From Mediterranea sp. (in: CFB group bacteria) (GTDB taxonomy: Bacteria > Bacteroidota > Bacteroidia > Bacteroidales > Bacteroidaceae): a stretch of 42,498 bases of DNA. The stretch spans positions 1-42,498 of the forward strand of contig JAISHU010000150.1 of NCBI GenBank assembly GCA_031262385.1, written 5' to 3'. This document shows positions 31,410-39,874 of this stretch, piece after piece. The position numbers and the translations under genes were made by a program. Every line of letters starts with the position of its first letter. Position 1 is the first letter of the stretch. A model generated the notes under the pieces. That model did no database searches. It had not been told where the DNA came from and saw nothing but the letters and a program-made list of their open reading frames with translations.

Positions 31410-32270
31410 ATGAAACTATTGATAGCCGACAGCGGATCTACCAAAACCGACTGGTGTGTGGTGGAAGCGGGTATGGAACGCCAACGGCTTACGACGGGCG
31501 GCACCAATCCGTTCTTTCAGACCGAAGAAGAGATAGGCGACGAAATAGCCGCTTCGCTGCTGCCCGCATTGACATCTTCGACGTTCGACCGCGTTTGCTT
31601 CTACGGGGCGGGAGTCGCCTTTCCCGACAAGGTGGCAATGCTTCGCCGTGTACTGGAACATCATCTTCGTGTGAATCATTCCATAGAGGTGGGTAGCGAC
31701 CTGCTGGCTGCCGCCCGTGCACTGTGCGGTACGGAGCCGGGCATTGCCTGTATCATCGGTACGGGTAGCAACTCCTGCTTTTACGACGGCAGAGAGATTG
31801 TCCACAACGTATCGCCGTTGGGCTATGTGTTGGGCGACGAAGGTAGCGGAGCCTATTTGGGGAAGATGCTTGCCGGCGATGTGCTGAAAAACCAAACCTC
31901 GCCCCAACTGAAAGAGGCTTTTCTGCAAGAATACCATCTCACCACTGCCGACATCATCGAACGTGTCTACCGTCAACCTTTCCCCAACCGCTTTCTCGCC
32001 TCGCTATCTCCTTTTGTGGCGGAGCATATCGACTACCCCGAGATGCACAGACTTGCCTTGGATGCCTTCAAGAAATTCTTCGTCCGCAACGTGATGCAAT
32101 ACGACTATCGCCGCTATCCGGCAAACTTTGTAGGCTCCATAGCGTTCTCTTATAAAGAGGTGCTCCGACAAGCTGCCGATGAAACGGGCGTAGCTATCGG
32201 CACTATCGTACAAAGTCCCATGGAAAGATTGATAGCGTATCATAAGAATGAAGTCGATGGAAAAGAATAG
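31410..32270 (+). CDS. BadF/BadG-type sugar kinase, likely N-acetylglucosamine or N-acetylmuramic acid kinase
   Basis: Protein of 286 residues, cytoplasmic. It has the actin-like ATPase fold: phosphate-1 motif ADSGSTKTDW (about 5-14), phosphate-2 region IIGTGSNSCFYDG (about 116-128), and YVLGDEGSGAYLG (about 140-152), which marks the GlcNAc kinase branch of the BadF/BadG/BcrA/BcrD family. The C-terminal adenosine segment is NFVGSIAFSYKEVL. It starts 3 bp after the membrane protein stop, so the four genes from 27713 to 32270 form one operon. Phosphorylation of free MurNAc or GlcNAc would trap sugars taken up by the transporters. A MurQ etherase, the usual next step for MurNAc-6-phosphate, is not in this cluster. 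Confidence 0.88.
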   Translation: MKLLIADSGSTKTDWCVVEAGMERQRLTTGGTNPFFQTEEEIGDEIAASLLPALTSSTFDRVCFYGAGVAFPDKVAMLRRVLEHHLRVNHSIEVGSDLLAAARALCGTEPGIACIIGTGSNSCFYDGREIVHNVSPLGYVLGDEGSGAYLGKMLAGDVLKNQTSPQLKEAFLQEYHLTTADIIERVYRQPFPNRFLASLSPFVAEHIDYPEMHRLALDAFKKFFVRNVMQYDYRRYPANFVGSIAFSYKEVLRQAADETGVAIGTIVQSPMERLIAYHKNEVDGKE

Positions 32271-32299
32271 GAAAGGAGAAAATATTATAAAGTAATAAT

Positions 32300-32307
32300 T
32301 ATCTTTG
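32300..32307 (+). promoter_or_regulatory. -7 promoter element for the ATPase-serine hydrolase pair
   Basis: TATCTTTG on the plus strand, 17 bp before the ATPase ATG, in the 53-bp gap after the kinase stop. It suggests that the ATPase and serine hydrolase are not only read from the salvage operon. Confidence 0.5.
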
Positions 32308-32323
32308 CATAAAACTTTGAGCT

Positions 32324-33451
32324 ATGATACTAAATCCTTTTACTACAAGCGGATATATCTCTCCCGAGTACTTCTGCGACCGGCAGACCGAAACAGAAAA
32401 TCTGTTGCGGCAGATAACTAACGGCAACAATGTGGCAATGATTTCTACCCGTCGCATGGGAAAGACAGGATTGATACAACACTGTTTTCACACCGCACAG
32501 CTAAAAGAGAACTACTATCTGTTCTTGATAGATATCTACTCCACCAAGACCTTACGCGACTTTGTCTATCAATTGGGTAAAACCATACTCGAAGTGCTCA
32601 AACCTAAAGGACGGCGTGCATGGGAACTATTTCTCGGCTCACTGGCTTCGCTGCGTACAAGCGTGTCATTCGACAGTTCGGGCATGCCCACATGGAGCAT
32701 AGAGTTGGGCGACATTCATTCGCCGACCTTGACGTTGGACGAAATCTTTCGTTATCTGGAACAGGCAGACAAGCCTTGTATCGTTGCTATCGACGAGTTT
32801 CAGCAGGTGCGTAACTATCCCGAAGGCAATATCGAAGCCGTGCTACGCACCCATATACAACACTGCAAGAATGCCCGTTTTATCTTTGCCGGTTCGCAGC
32901 GCCACCTCATGGGCGATATGTTTATCAATCCGTCGCGCCCCTTCTATCAAAGTGTTTCCATTATGCATTTGGCGGCAATAGATATGGATAACTACCACAC
33001 GTTTGCACAACATCACTTCGAGGCAGCAGGTAAAATCATAGAGCCGGAAGTCATTACCCTTCTCTACCAACGCTTCGAAGGAATCACTTGGTACATTCAA
33101 AAACTCCTGAACATCCTTTTTTCTATCACTGTACCGGGCGAAACCTGCCGCGTGGATTCGGTAGATACCGCTATCCGCTTAGTACTCGAAGCCTATGACT
33201 TCACCTATTCGGAATTGCTGTATCAGATACCCGAGAAGCAAAAAGAGATACTCATAGCCATCTGTAAAGAGGGTAAAGCCCAAAACGTCACCTCTGCCCG
33301 CTTTGTGAAAAAGTACCGCCTCCCCTCCGGTAGTTCGGTACAAGCCGCCCTGAAAGGTTTACTCGACAAAGACTTTATCACCAAAGAGCTGGGCATTTAT
33401 CAAGTGTACGACCGCTTCTTTGCATTGTGGCTGGAAAGGCGGATATTATAA
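32324..33451 (+). CDS. ATPase_2-type P-loop ATPase (archaeal-ATPase-like family)
   Basis: Protein of 375 residues, probably cytoplasmic. The N-terminus NPFTTSGYISPEYFCDRQTE is the usual lead-in of the family. Walker A is STRRMGKTGL (41-50), the degenerate form typical of this group. Walker B is CIVAIDEFQQV (152-162), and the sensor strand is FIFAGSQRHLM (187-197). The C-terminal part (from about 285) contains a winged-helix-like region with VTSARFVKKYRLPSGSSVQAALKG and a final YQVYDRFFALWLERRIL. These proteins are related to the STAND/MNS class and occur widely in Bacteroidota without a settled function; some are mobile or toxin-linked. It sits between the salvage operon and the serine hydrolase, 31 bp upstream of the latter. 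A link with wall metabolism is not shown. Confidence 0.88.
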   Translation: MILNPFTTSGYISPEYFCDRQTETENLLRQITNGNNVAMISTRRMGKTGLIQHCFHTAQLKENYYLFLIDIYSTKTLRDFVYQLGKTILEVLKPKGRRAWELFLGSLASLRTSVSFDSSGMPTWSIELGDIHSPTLTLDEIFRYLEQADKPCIVAIDEFQQVRNYPEGNIEAVLRTHIQHCKNARFIFAGSQRHLMGDMFINPSRPFYQSVSIMHLAAIDMDNYHTFAQHHFEAAGKIIEPEVITLLYQRFEGITWYIQKLLNILFSITVPGETCRVDSVDTAIRLVLEAYDFTYSELLYQIPEKQKEILIAICKEGKAQNVTSARFVKKYRLPSGSSVQAALKGLLDKDFITKELGIYQVYDRFFALWLERRIL

Positions 33452-33482
33452 CCAACTCAACGACTTACCATACACATTTTAT

Positions 33483-34736
33483 ATGAAATCTATTTATATC
33501 CATTTAGCCTCTTTTGCTTTTTCGCTGCAAAGCTTTGCCCAGCCTCTCCCCCGCGTTACGCCCGAACAAGTAGGCATGAGCACCCCTCATCTGCAATATG
33601 CCGATTCGGCGATACTGAAAGCCATTGCCGAAGACGGTATTCCCGGTGCCGTACTTGCCGTGGTGCGTCACGGCAAAATGGCTTACCTGAAGGCATACGG
33701 AAACCGGCGGGTGGCGCCCGTCAAAGAGGCTATGACGGTAAATACAATATTTGATATGGCATCGTGCAGCAAACCCATAGGGACGGCACTAAGCATTCAC
33801 ATATTGGCGGAACGGGGGAAACTACGCCTGCTGGACCCCGTAAGTTTCTACATTCCGGACTTTAAAGGGTGGGTGAGTGCCGACGGCAAGCAGAAGAAAA
33901 CCATTCGCATAGCCGACCTGCTGACACACAGTTCGGGATTGCCGTCTTACGTGCAGCCCGCTGAAATCACCAAAAAATATGGGGCTTCCACTCCCGAAGC
34001 TTTGATGAAATACATCTGTTCTTGTCCGCGCGACTTCGAACCCGAAACGCAGTCGCAATACAGTTGCCTGAACTACATTACCCTGCAACGCATCATCGAA
34101 AAGGTGAGCGGAATGACGTTGCGCGACTTTACCCGTCGGAATATTTTCGACGTGCTGGGCATGAATCACACCGACTACCTGCCTTGCCGACAAGACGCAA
34201 AAGGTATGTGGATAAACAGCTCCGATGCCGTGTGGGCTTCGACGACCAAGGACGATTGGCGCAACCTCATCGCTCCCACCGAACAACAAAAGAACGGACA
34301 GGTGCTTTGCGGACAGGTGCACGACCCGCTGGCACGCATAATTCTCGGTGGAATCAGCGGAAATGCAGGAATCTTTTCGTGTGCCGAAGACTTGGCTGTG
34401 CTGTGTGCCGCGCTGCAAAACGGCGGACAGTGGAACGGTCGCCGCGTGCTGGGAGCACTTACCGTAAAAGCTATGCGCAGCGTTCCCCGCACTACCGCCG
34501 TCTTAGGACGCACACCGGGCTGGAACAACTTTGCCGACTATGCATCGAACAACGGCGATTATTTCGGTCGCGACACCTACGGACATACCGGTTATACCGG
34601 CACCTCTATCGTTATCGACCCCGACAATGACACATCGGTGATACTTCTTATCAATGCCGTACACCCCACCGACACCCACAGCGTAGTACGCTTGCGGTCG
34701 CTGGTAGCCAATGTAGTGGCGGTCGCTATTCGTTAA
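33483..34736 (+). CDS. Exported serine hydrolase, class C beta-lactamase/penicillin-binding fold
   Basis: Protein of 417 residues from the ATG at 33483; the signal peptide is MKSIYIHLASFAFSLQSFAQ. An open frame extends 21 codons upstream into the ATPase gene but lacks signal character. The serine hydrolase fold is shown by the SxxK motif SCSK in FDMASCSKPIGT and by the third motif HTG in YGHTGYTGTS (in place of KTG). The second motif region reads QYSCLNYITLQ, so the usual Tyr-x-Asn is Tyr-Ser-Cys here, with an Asn two residues later. That makes a true beta-lactamase less likely than an esterase or peptidase. Relatives are found near peptidoglycan-salvage genes in Bacteroidota. It converges on nadB, overlapping it by 11 bp at the 3' ends. 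Confidence 0.9.
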   Translation: MKSIYIHLASFAFSLQSFAQPLPRVTPEQVGMSTPHLQYADSAILKAIAEDGIPGAVLAVVRHGKMAYLKAYGNRRVAPVKEAMTVNTIFDMASCSKPIGTALSIHILAERGKLRLLDPVSFYIPDFKGWVSADGKQKKTIRIADLLTHSSGLPSYVQPAEITKKYGASTPEALMKYICSCPRDFEPETQSQYSCLNYITLQRIIEKVSGMTLRDFTRRNIFDVLGMNHTDYLPCRQDAKGMWINSSDAVWASTTKDDWRNLIAPTEQQKNGQVLCGQVHDPLARIILGGISGNAGIFSCAEDLAVLCAALQNGGQWNGRRVLGALTVKAMRSVPRTTAVLGRTPGWNNFADYASNNGDYFGRDTYGHTGYTGTSIVIDPDNDTSVILLINAVHPTDTHSVVRLRSLVANVVAVAIR

Positions 34737-36309
34737 CCGACGATTTGGGGTGCGGATAGTCGAGCGTGTAGTGCAGCCCGCGACTCTCTTTGCGCTCCAT
34801 GGCTTGGCGGGTGATGAGGTATCCCACATTAATCATATTGCGCAGTTCGCACAGTTCGCGCGAGGCTTTGCTGCGTTTAAAGAGCACTTCCGTCTCTTCG
34901 TAAATGATATCCAAGCGATTCCATGCACGGGTAAGACGCGTGTTGCTTCGCACAATCCCCACATACGATTCCATAATTTGGTTCACCTCTTTGGCACTCT
35001 GCGTAATGAGCACACGCTCCTCGGTAGAGATAGTTCCTTCGTCGTTCCATTCGGGGATGTCGGTATTGAAGTCGTAACGGTCTAATACGCTTAGCGCATG
35101 GCGGGCGGCAGCGTCGGCATAGACCACCGCTTCGATCAGCGAATTGGATGCAAGACGGTTGCCTCCGTGCAATCCGGTACACGAACATTCGCCCAGTGCA
35201 TAGAGGCGACGGATGGTAGATTGTCCGTTGAGGTCGACCTTGATACCTCCGCACAAGTAGTGGGCGGCAGGAGCTACGGGAATATACTCTTTGGTGATGT
35301 CGATACCCAAGCCGAGGCAATGCTTATAGATAGTGGGGAAATGTTTCTTGGTCTCTTCGGGGTTTTTGTGCGTCACATCCAGATAGACATGTTCGTCGCC
35401 GCGCTGCTTCATTTCGTTGTCGATGGCGCGTGCCACCACGTCGCGCGGAGCCAGTTCGCGCCGGTCGTCGTATTTCTGCATAAACTCTTTTCCGTCCATC
35501 GTACGCAAAATGGCACCATAGCCCCGCATAGCCTCGGTGATGAGGAAGCAGGGGCGGTCGCCCGGGTGGAAAAGAGCCGTGGGGTGGAACTGAATAAACT
35601 CCATATCCTTTACTGCTCCTTTGGCGCGATACACCATGGCGATGCCGTCGCCCGTTGCCACCAGCGGGTTGGTGGTGTTGCGGTACACGGCTTCGCATCC
35701 GCCGGTAGCCATAACGGTCAGTTTAGAGAGAAACGTGTCGACTTCGCCCGTCTCTTCGTTGAGCACATAAGCACCGTAGCATTTGATGCCCGGCGTGTAG
35801 CGGGTAACGATGATGCCGAGGTGATGTTGCGTAATGATTTCCACTGCAAAGAAGTTGGTAAACACCGTGATGTTGGGGTGTTGCTGAACTGCATTTATCA
35901 GACTGGTTTGTATTTCGGCACCCGTATTATCCTTGTGGTGCAAGATGCGAAATTCGGAGTGTCCGCCTTCGCGGTGCAAGTCAAATTCTCCGTTCTCTTT
36001 TTTATCAAAATCCACTCCCCAGCGAATCAGTTCGTCGATTTGTGCGGGAGCATTGCGAACCACCATCTCTACGGCTTCGCGGTCGCTGATATAATCGCCC
36101 GCAATCATGGTGTCTTCGATATGCTTCTCAAAATTATCTACTTGCAAGTTGGTCACCGAGGCAATGCCGCCTTGGGCATAATAGGTGTTAGCCTCCTCCA
36201 GTCCGGCTTTGCAAATCAGGGCTACTTTGCCTTTGTGCGCCACCTTGAGTGCGAAGCTCATTCCGGCTATGCCGGAGCCGATTACTAAAAAATCAAATTC
36301 TCGAATCAT
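34726..36309 (-). CDS. nadB: L-aspartate oxidase
   Basis: Protein of 527 residues, cytoplasmic flavoprotein that oxidizes L-aspartate to iminoaspartate, the first step of NAD synthesis. The FAD-binding loop is VIGSGIAGMSFAL (9-21). Family segments include YAQGGIASV, HREGGHSEFRILHHKDNTG, ATGGCEAVYRNTTNP, EFIQFHPTAL, the substrate-site region around RELAPRDVVARAID, and LGECSCTGLHGGNRLASNS. The C-terminal helical domain is complete (to YTLDYPHPKSS). The HREGGHS segment and an Arg in the RELAPRDVV helix are the features that separate NadB from succinate dehydrogenase. It starts 18 bp after the cdaA stop, so it is the last gene of folP-cdaA-nadB. nadA and nadC are not in the window. Confidence 0.96.
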   Translation of the reverse strand: MIREFDFLVIGSGIAGMSFALKVAHKGKVALICKAGLEEANTYYAQGGIASVTNLQVDNFEKHIEDTMIAGDYISDREAVEMVVRNAPAQIDELIRWGVDFDKKENGEFDLHREGGHSEFRILHHKDNTGAEIQTSLINAVQQHPNITVFTNFFAVEIITQHHLGIIVTRYTPGIKCYGAYVLNEETGEVDTFLSKLTVMATGGCEAVYRNTTNPLVATGDGIAMVYRAKGAVKDMEFIQFHPTALFHPGDRPCFLITEAMRGYGAILRTMDGKEFMQKYDDRRELAPRDVVARAIDNEMKQRGDEHVYLDVTHKNPEETKKHFPTIYKHCLGLGIDITKEYIPVAPAAHYLCGGIKVDLNGQSTIRRLYALGECSCTGLHGGNRLASNSLIEAVVYADAAARHALSVLDRYDFNTDIPEWNDEGTISTEERVLITQSAKEVNQIMESYVGIVRSNTRLTRAWNRLDIIYEETEVLFKRSKASRELCELRNMINVGYLITRQAMERKESRGLHYTLDYPHPKSSVNE

Positions 36310-36327
36310 TGTGTTAACCTGTTAGAA

Positions 36328-37092
36328 TTAGCCCGCAGCGGTCAGAATACTTTCCAGTTCTTCGGCGCTGAGGTTTAGATGAAATTCCCCTTTATAGGCA
36401 ATAGAGATTTTTCCGGTCTCTTCGGAAACGATGATTGCATGGGCATCGGTAGCTTGTGCAATGCCCATGGCAGCCCTGTGCCGCAGTCCCAGTTCTTTGG
36501 GGATGTCGAGGTTGTGCGATACGGGTAAGATACAGCCTGCCGCTTCGATGCGTCCTTTGCTAATAATCATGGCACCGTCGTGCAGCGGACTGTTTTTAAA
36601 AAAGATGTTTTCTATCAATCGTTGGTTGATGTTGGCATTAATGGTTTCGCCGGTATGTACCACCTCTTCCAGCGGCATGTTGTGTTCGATGACAATCAGC
36701 GCCCCCACCTTTTGTTTGCCCATACTGAGGCAAGCCATTACAATGGGCATAATGGCTTCGTGCCGGGCATCTTCGGGTTTGCCTTTGGCAAAGAAGCGAA
36801 TCAGTTTGCTGATGTGGCGTTGCGAACCGAGGGTCAGCAGGAAGCGTCGGATGTCGTCTTGAAAGAGCACGATGAGTGCAATCACACCCACGCTCACCAA
36901 CTTATCGAAGATGCTACCCAGCAGTTTCATGCCCAGCACTTGCGACACTACCAGCCAAATCAAGATAAATATCAGGATGCCGAAGAAGACGTTGAGCGAA
37001 CCGGAAGCTTTCATCAGTTTGTACATGTAGTACAGCAGGAAGGCTACCAGCAGAATATCAATGAAATCTTTTATGCCAAATTCAAAAAACAT
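36328..37092 (-). CDS. cdaA: Diadenylate cyclase, CdaA type (c-di-AMP synthesis)
   Basis: Protein of 254 residues. Three membrane helices lie in the first 80 residues (IDILLVAFLLYYMYKLM, VFFGILIFILIWLVVSQV and VSVGVIALIVLFQ), followed by a DAC (DisA_N) domain (about 105-240). The two catalytic motifs are intact: DGA in PLHDGAMIIS (172-174) and RHR in LGLRHRAAMG (204-206). It makes cyclic di-AMP from two ATP at the inner membrane, a second messenger tied to osmotic and wall balance. The gene lies 49 bp downstream of folP, an order I know to be common in Bacteroidota, where glmM or cdaR neighbours seen in Firmicutes are missing. No c-di-AMP phosphodiesterase gene is nearby. Confidence 0.96.
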   Translation of the reverse strand: MFFEFGIKDFIDILLVAFLLYYMYKLMKASGSLNVFFGILIFILIWLVVSQVLGMKLLGSIFDKLVSVGVIALIVLFQDDIRRFLLTLGSQRHISKLIRFFAKGKPEDARHEAIMPIVMACLSMGKQKVGALIVIEHNMPLEEVVHTGETINANINQRLIENIFFKNSPLHDGAMIISKGRIEAAGCILPVSHNLDIPKELGLRHRAAMGIAQATDAHAIIVSEETGKISIAYKGEFHLNLSAEELESILTAAG

Positions 37093-37141
37093 GGGTTTGA
37101 GTTTATAAGTTTTAAGTTCTTGAGTTCGTAAGTTCCTTGGT

Positions 37142-37999
37142 TTACACGTTTTTGTACTCGTTCATTTTCCCTACTATTTTCAGGCACTGCACGGCTTCGC
37201 GTACGTCGTGTACCCGTAGGATGTGCGCACCTTTTTGCAGGCTAATGGTATTAAGTACCGTGGTGCCGTTGAGCGACTCTTGCGGGGTCAATCCCAGCAG
37301 ATTGTAAATCATACTTTTGCGCGAGACACCTACCAGTATCGGCAGTTCGAACGTGCGAAACTCTTCCAGATGTGCCAGCAGTTCGTAGTTGTGCTCCAAC
37401 GTTTTGCCGAAGCCGAAGCCGGGGTCGAGGATAAGGTCGTTGACGCCCAGCTCGCGAAGCTTTTGTATCTTCTCGGCAAAATAGAGAAACACTTCACGCA
37501 GCAGGTTGTCGTAGTGCGGTGCCTGCTGCATGTCTTGCGGCGTGCCTTGCATGTGCATCATAATGTAGGGCACCTGTAGTTCGGCTACGGTGCGAAACAT
37601 ATCGGCATCCATTTCTCCGGCGGCAATATCGTTGATGATAGCTACTCCATATTCTTGCACACACATACGCGCCACATCTGCCCGAAAAGTATCTACCGAC
37701 ACCACGGCGTCGGGATATTCGCGGCGAATGACGGCAAGTCCCGTACGCAACCGTTCCATCTCTTCGCCCGACGTGATGTGTGCAGCACCGGGTCGCGACG
37801 AGTAGGCACCGATGTCTATCATCGTGGCGCCTTCGTTCATAATCTGATGTACGCGAGCGGTGATGTCTGCCTCGGTTTGCATGCGGCTGTTGCTGTAAAA
37901 AGAATCGGGGGTGACGTTGAGAATACCCATCACACAGGGTGCGGACAGGTCGAGTAATGAACCATTCACATTGATATAGAGTGGCGTTGGTACGGACAT
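37142..37999 (-). CDS. folP: Dihydropteroate synthase
   Basis: Protein of 285 residues from the ATG at 37999. It condenses p-aminobenzoate with dihydropterin pyrophosphate in folate synthesis, and is the sulfonamide target. Motifs: GILNVTPDSFYSNSR (pterin/PABA loop, about 25-39), MIDIGAYSSRPGA, SVDTFRADVA, IINDIAAGEMD, MHMQGTP, LILDPGFGFGKT and VGVSRKSMI. A longer open frame begins at 38056, but its first 19 codons precede or cover the minus-strand promoter element at 38028-38035, so the shorter start fits better. It heads the operon folP-cdaA-nadB. The conserved loops show no obvious resistance-type insertion. Confidence 0.95.
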   Translation of the reverse strand: MSVPTPLYINVNGSLLDLSAPCVMGILNVTPDSFYSNSRMQTEADITARVHQIMNEGATMIDIGAYSSRPGAAHITSGEEMERLRTGLAVIRREYPDAVVSVDTFRADVARMCVQEYGVAIINDIAAGEMDADMFRTVAELQVPYIMMHMQGTPQDMQQAPHYDNLLREVFLYFAEKIQKLRELGVNDLILDPGFGFGKTLEHNYELLAHLEEFRTFELPILVGVSRKSMIYNLLGLTPQESLNGTTVLNTISLQKGAHILRVHDVREAVQCLKIVGKMNEYKNV

Positions 38000-38027
38000 G
38001 GAATACTTTTTTAGTTTATAACGACCA

Positions 38028-38035
38028 CAAAAGTA
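38028..38035 (-). promoter_or_regulatory. -7 promoter element for folP-cdaA-nadB
   Basis: TACTTTTG on the minus strand, 28 bp before the folP ATG at 37999, a full match to TAnnTTTG. It is divergent from the barrel gene promoter 22 bp away. Confidence 0.6.
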
Positions 38036-38056
38036 AGGAGTTCTGAAGGATTTCAC

Positions 38057-38064
38057 TACTTTTG
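38057..38064 (+). promoter_or_regulatory. -7 promoter element for the outer-membrane barrel gene at 38089
   Basis: TACTTTTG on the plus strand, 24 bp before the ATG at 38089, a full match to TAnnTTTG. It supports the shorter of the two possible starts (38089 over 38062). Confidence 0.6.
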
Positions 38065-38088
38065 CGACAAAAAAGTAGCGAAATAGCC

Positions 38089-39780
38089 ATGAAGAAGATA
38101 CTATCTATCATAGGTGTAGTGGCTCTCTTTCCGGTGGGAATGATTGCACAAACGCAAGTTACCGACACCACGCTCAACCGTACCGTGGTGGTAGAGCAAG
38201 AGTACAATCCGGATATTCGGGATGCCGTTAAAGTGAATGTTCTTCCCGAAGTAGAGACGCCGGTCGTTGTGAAAGAAGCTGTGGAGTACGACCATACGTT
38301 ACTTCCCGCCACCGAAATACCTGCCACCGCAATCCCCGTTTACAGCCGTAGAGAGATTCCCGACAAGGCACCGCGCGGTTATGCCCGTCTGGGCTACGGT
38401 AACTATGGCAACCTCGACGTTGCCGGTGGTTATCTGTTCGCTCTTTCGCGTACGGATATAATAGGTGTTGACCTCTACCTGAAAGGAATGAACGGCAAGC
38501 TGGACAATATCTACCAAACCGGCAAGTGGCGGTCGCGTTACTATCGTACCCATGCCGGCGTGAACTACACACACGGCTTTGATGCCGCCGACTTGGACAT
38601 CGCGGCGCATTTCGATTTGCACAATTTCAATTATCACCCTCAAGTCATAAGAGACCGGCAGAAGTTTACCGCGGGCGATTTCCATATCGGCATACACTCC
38701 ACCGACCGTACCGCATCGTTGCAATATCACTTGGCGGGCTACTATAAATTGTTCGGTAGGAAACATTTCTTCACTTACGACGATGTTTCGGAGAATTATC
38801 TTAATCTTCAGGCAGGAGCCTTGGGCAGGATTTCGGAAGAACAGCATATCGCCGTAGACTTTACCCTCGACAACCTGACTTATTCCCAAAAAGAGATTCA
38901 ATCGCAGACGATTATCCATGCCAATCCCTATTACCTGTACGACAACGACGACTGGCGCATCAAGTTGGGCGCACGTGTCGACTACACTTTCGGGTTCGAC
39001 AAAGGCATCAACGCAGCCCCCGATATCTCGCTGCAATATACCTTTGCCGACAGCTATGTGCTCTATGCACAAGCTACCGGGGGGATGATACTGAACGACT
39101 TCCGCCGACTTGCCGAACTGCAACCTTATTCCAACACATGGATGCCTATAAGTAGTAGTTTGCACAATTCCTACGAACGGCTTAATGCGGCAGTGGGTTT
39201 CAAAGCTTCGCCTGCCGTTGGTTTATGGTTCAATCTTTATGGCGGTTATCAAAACATGAAGAACGATTTAGGAACGACCGTTGTGGTAGCCCAAGCTTCT
39301 CAGTACTATCCGGCAGGTTTTTTTGATTTGATACCGCTGAACGTCACCACCTATAATTATTATGTGGGAGCCGAACTCCGCTACGACTACAAAGAGCAGT
39401 TTACCGCAACGGCAAGTGGAGTGTACCGACACTGGGATGCAAAAGAGATTGTCAACTACGAAGGCTTTGATTATTTGGGGCTTCTCGCCTTCAAGCCGGC
39501 ATTCGAAGGCAACCTCCGTTTGGACTACCGCCCCATCCAACCGTTGAAGCTACACGTGGGAATGCACTACATCGCCCGTCCGAGTGTACAGGCTGTGGAA
39601 AGCCTCCGGTATAAGAAAGCACCCGTGAACAATCTCTATATCGGAGTCGACTACAACGTGTTCGACGCTGTTACTATTTATGCACAACTCAACAATCTGC
39701 TGAACAAAAAGTACGAACAGGATTGGTATTACGCTGCCGAACGATTCAACTTCGTCGGTGGTCTGCGTTTCCGCTTTTAA
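38089..39780 (+). CDS. Outer-membrane beta-barrel protein, TonB-receptor-like without a plug
   Basis: Protein of 563 residues from the ATG at 38089; the signal peptide is MKKILSIIGVVALFPVGMIA, cleaved near AQ. An upstream in-frame ATG at 38062 overlaps the promoter element and is rejected. The mature N-terminus (about 20-95) is a low-complexity region rich in Val, Glu and Pro (TTLNRTVVVEQEYNPDI, VLPEVETPVVVKEA) ending at SRREIPDKAPRGYARLGYG. The rest is a chain of beta strands and the final strand ends FVGGLRFRF, a classic barrel end with C-terminal Phe. The last 60 residues (NNLYIGVDYNVFDAVTIYAQ, LNNLLNKKYEQDWYY) are typical of TonB-dependent receptors, but no plug domain is present. The family is widespread in Bacteroidales, with no function known to me. 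Confidence 0.88.
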   Translation: MKKILSIIGVVALFPVGMIAQTQVTDTTLNRTVVVEQEYNPDIRDAVKVNVLPEVETPVVVKEAVEYDHTLLPATEIPATAIPVYSRREIPDKAPRGYARLGYGNYGNLDVAGGYLFALSRTDIIGVDLYLKGMNGKLDNIYQTGKWRSRYYRTHAGVNYTHGFDAADLDIAAHFDLHNFNYHPQVIRDRQKFTAGDFHIGIHSTDRTASLQYHLAGYYKLFGRKHFFTYDDVSENYLNLQAGALGRISEEQHIAVDFTLDNLTYSQKEIQSQTIIHANPYYLYDNDDWRIKLGARVDYTFGFDKGINAAPDISLQYTFADSYVLYAQATGGMILNDFRRLAELQPYSNTWMPISSSLHNSYERLNAAVGFKASPAVGLWFNLYGGYQNMKNDLGTTVVVAQASQYYPAGFFDLIPLNVTTYNYYVGAELRYDYKEQFTATASGVYRHWDAKEIVNYEGFDYLGLLAFKPAFEGNLRLDYRPIQPLKLHVGMHYIARPSVQAVESLRYKKAPVNNLYIGVDYNVFDAVTIYAQLNNLLNKKYEQDWYYAAERFNFVGGLRFRF

Positions 39781-39802
39781 AGATTATTTAAGTGTACAAC
39801 TG

Positions 39803-39831
39803 TTGTGTATCAATAGTTTTTTCTACTTTTG
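39803..39831 (+). promoter_or_regulatory. Promoter for topA
   Basis: TTG at 39803-39805 and TACTTTTG at 39824-39831 with an 18-bp spacer, close to the Bacteroidales pattern. The -7 element is 43 bp before the topA ATG. Confidence 0.6.
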
Positions 39832-39874
39832 CGCCCAAAATTGAATGGCACTCCATTCGTAAACAGTAAGATAT

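Noticed and set aside
33420..33482. Longer N-terminus for the serine hydrolase
   Set aside because: It overlaps the ATPase gene end and would place a signal peptide 21 residues inside the protein. The ATG at 33483 starts directly with the signal peptide.
38000..38056. Longer N-terminus for folP
   Set aside because: It would begin upstream of the promoter element at 38028-38035 and adds a non-conserved stretch. The ATG at 37999 fits both the family and the promoter.
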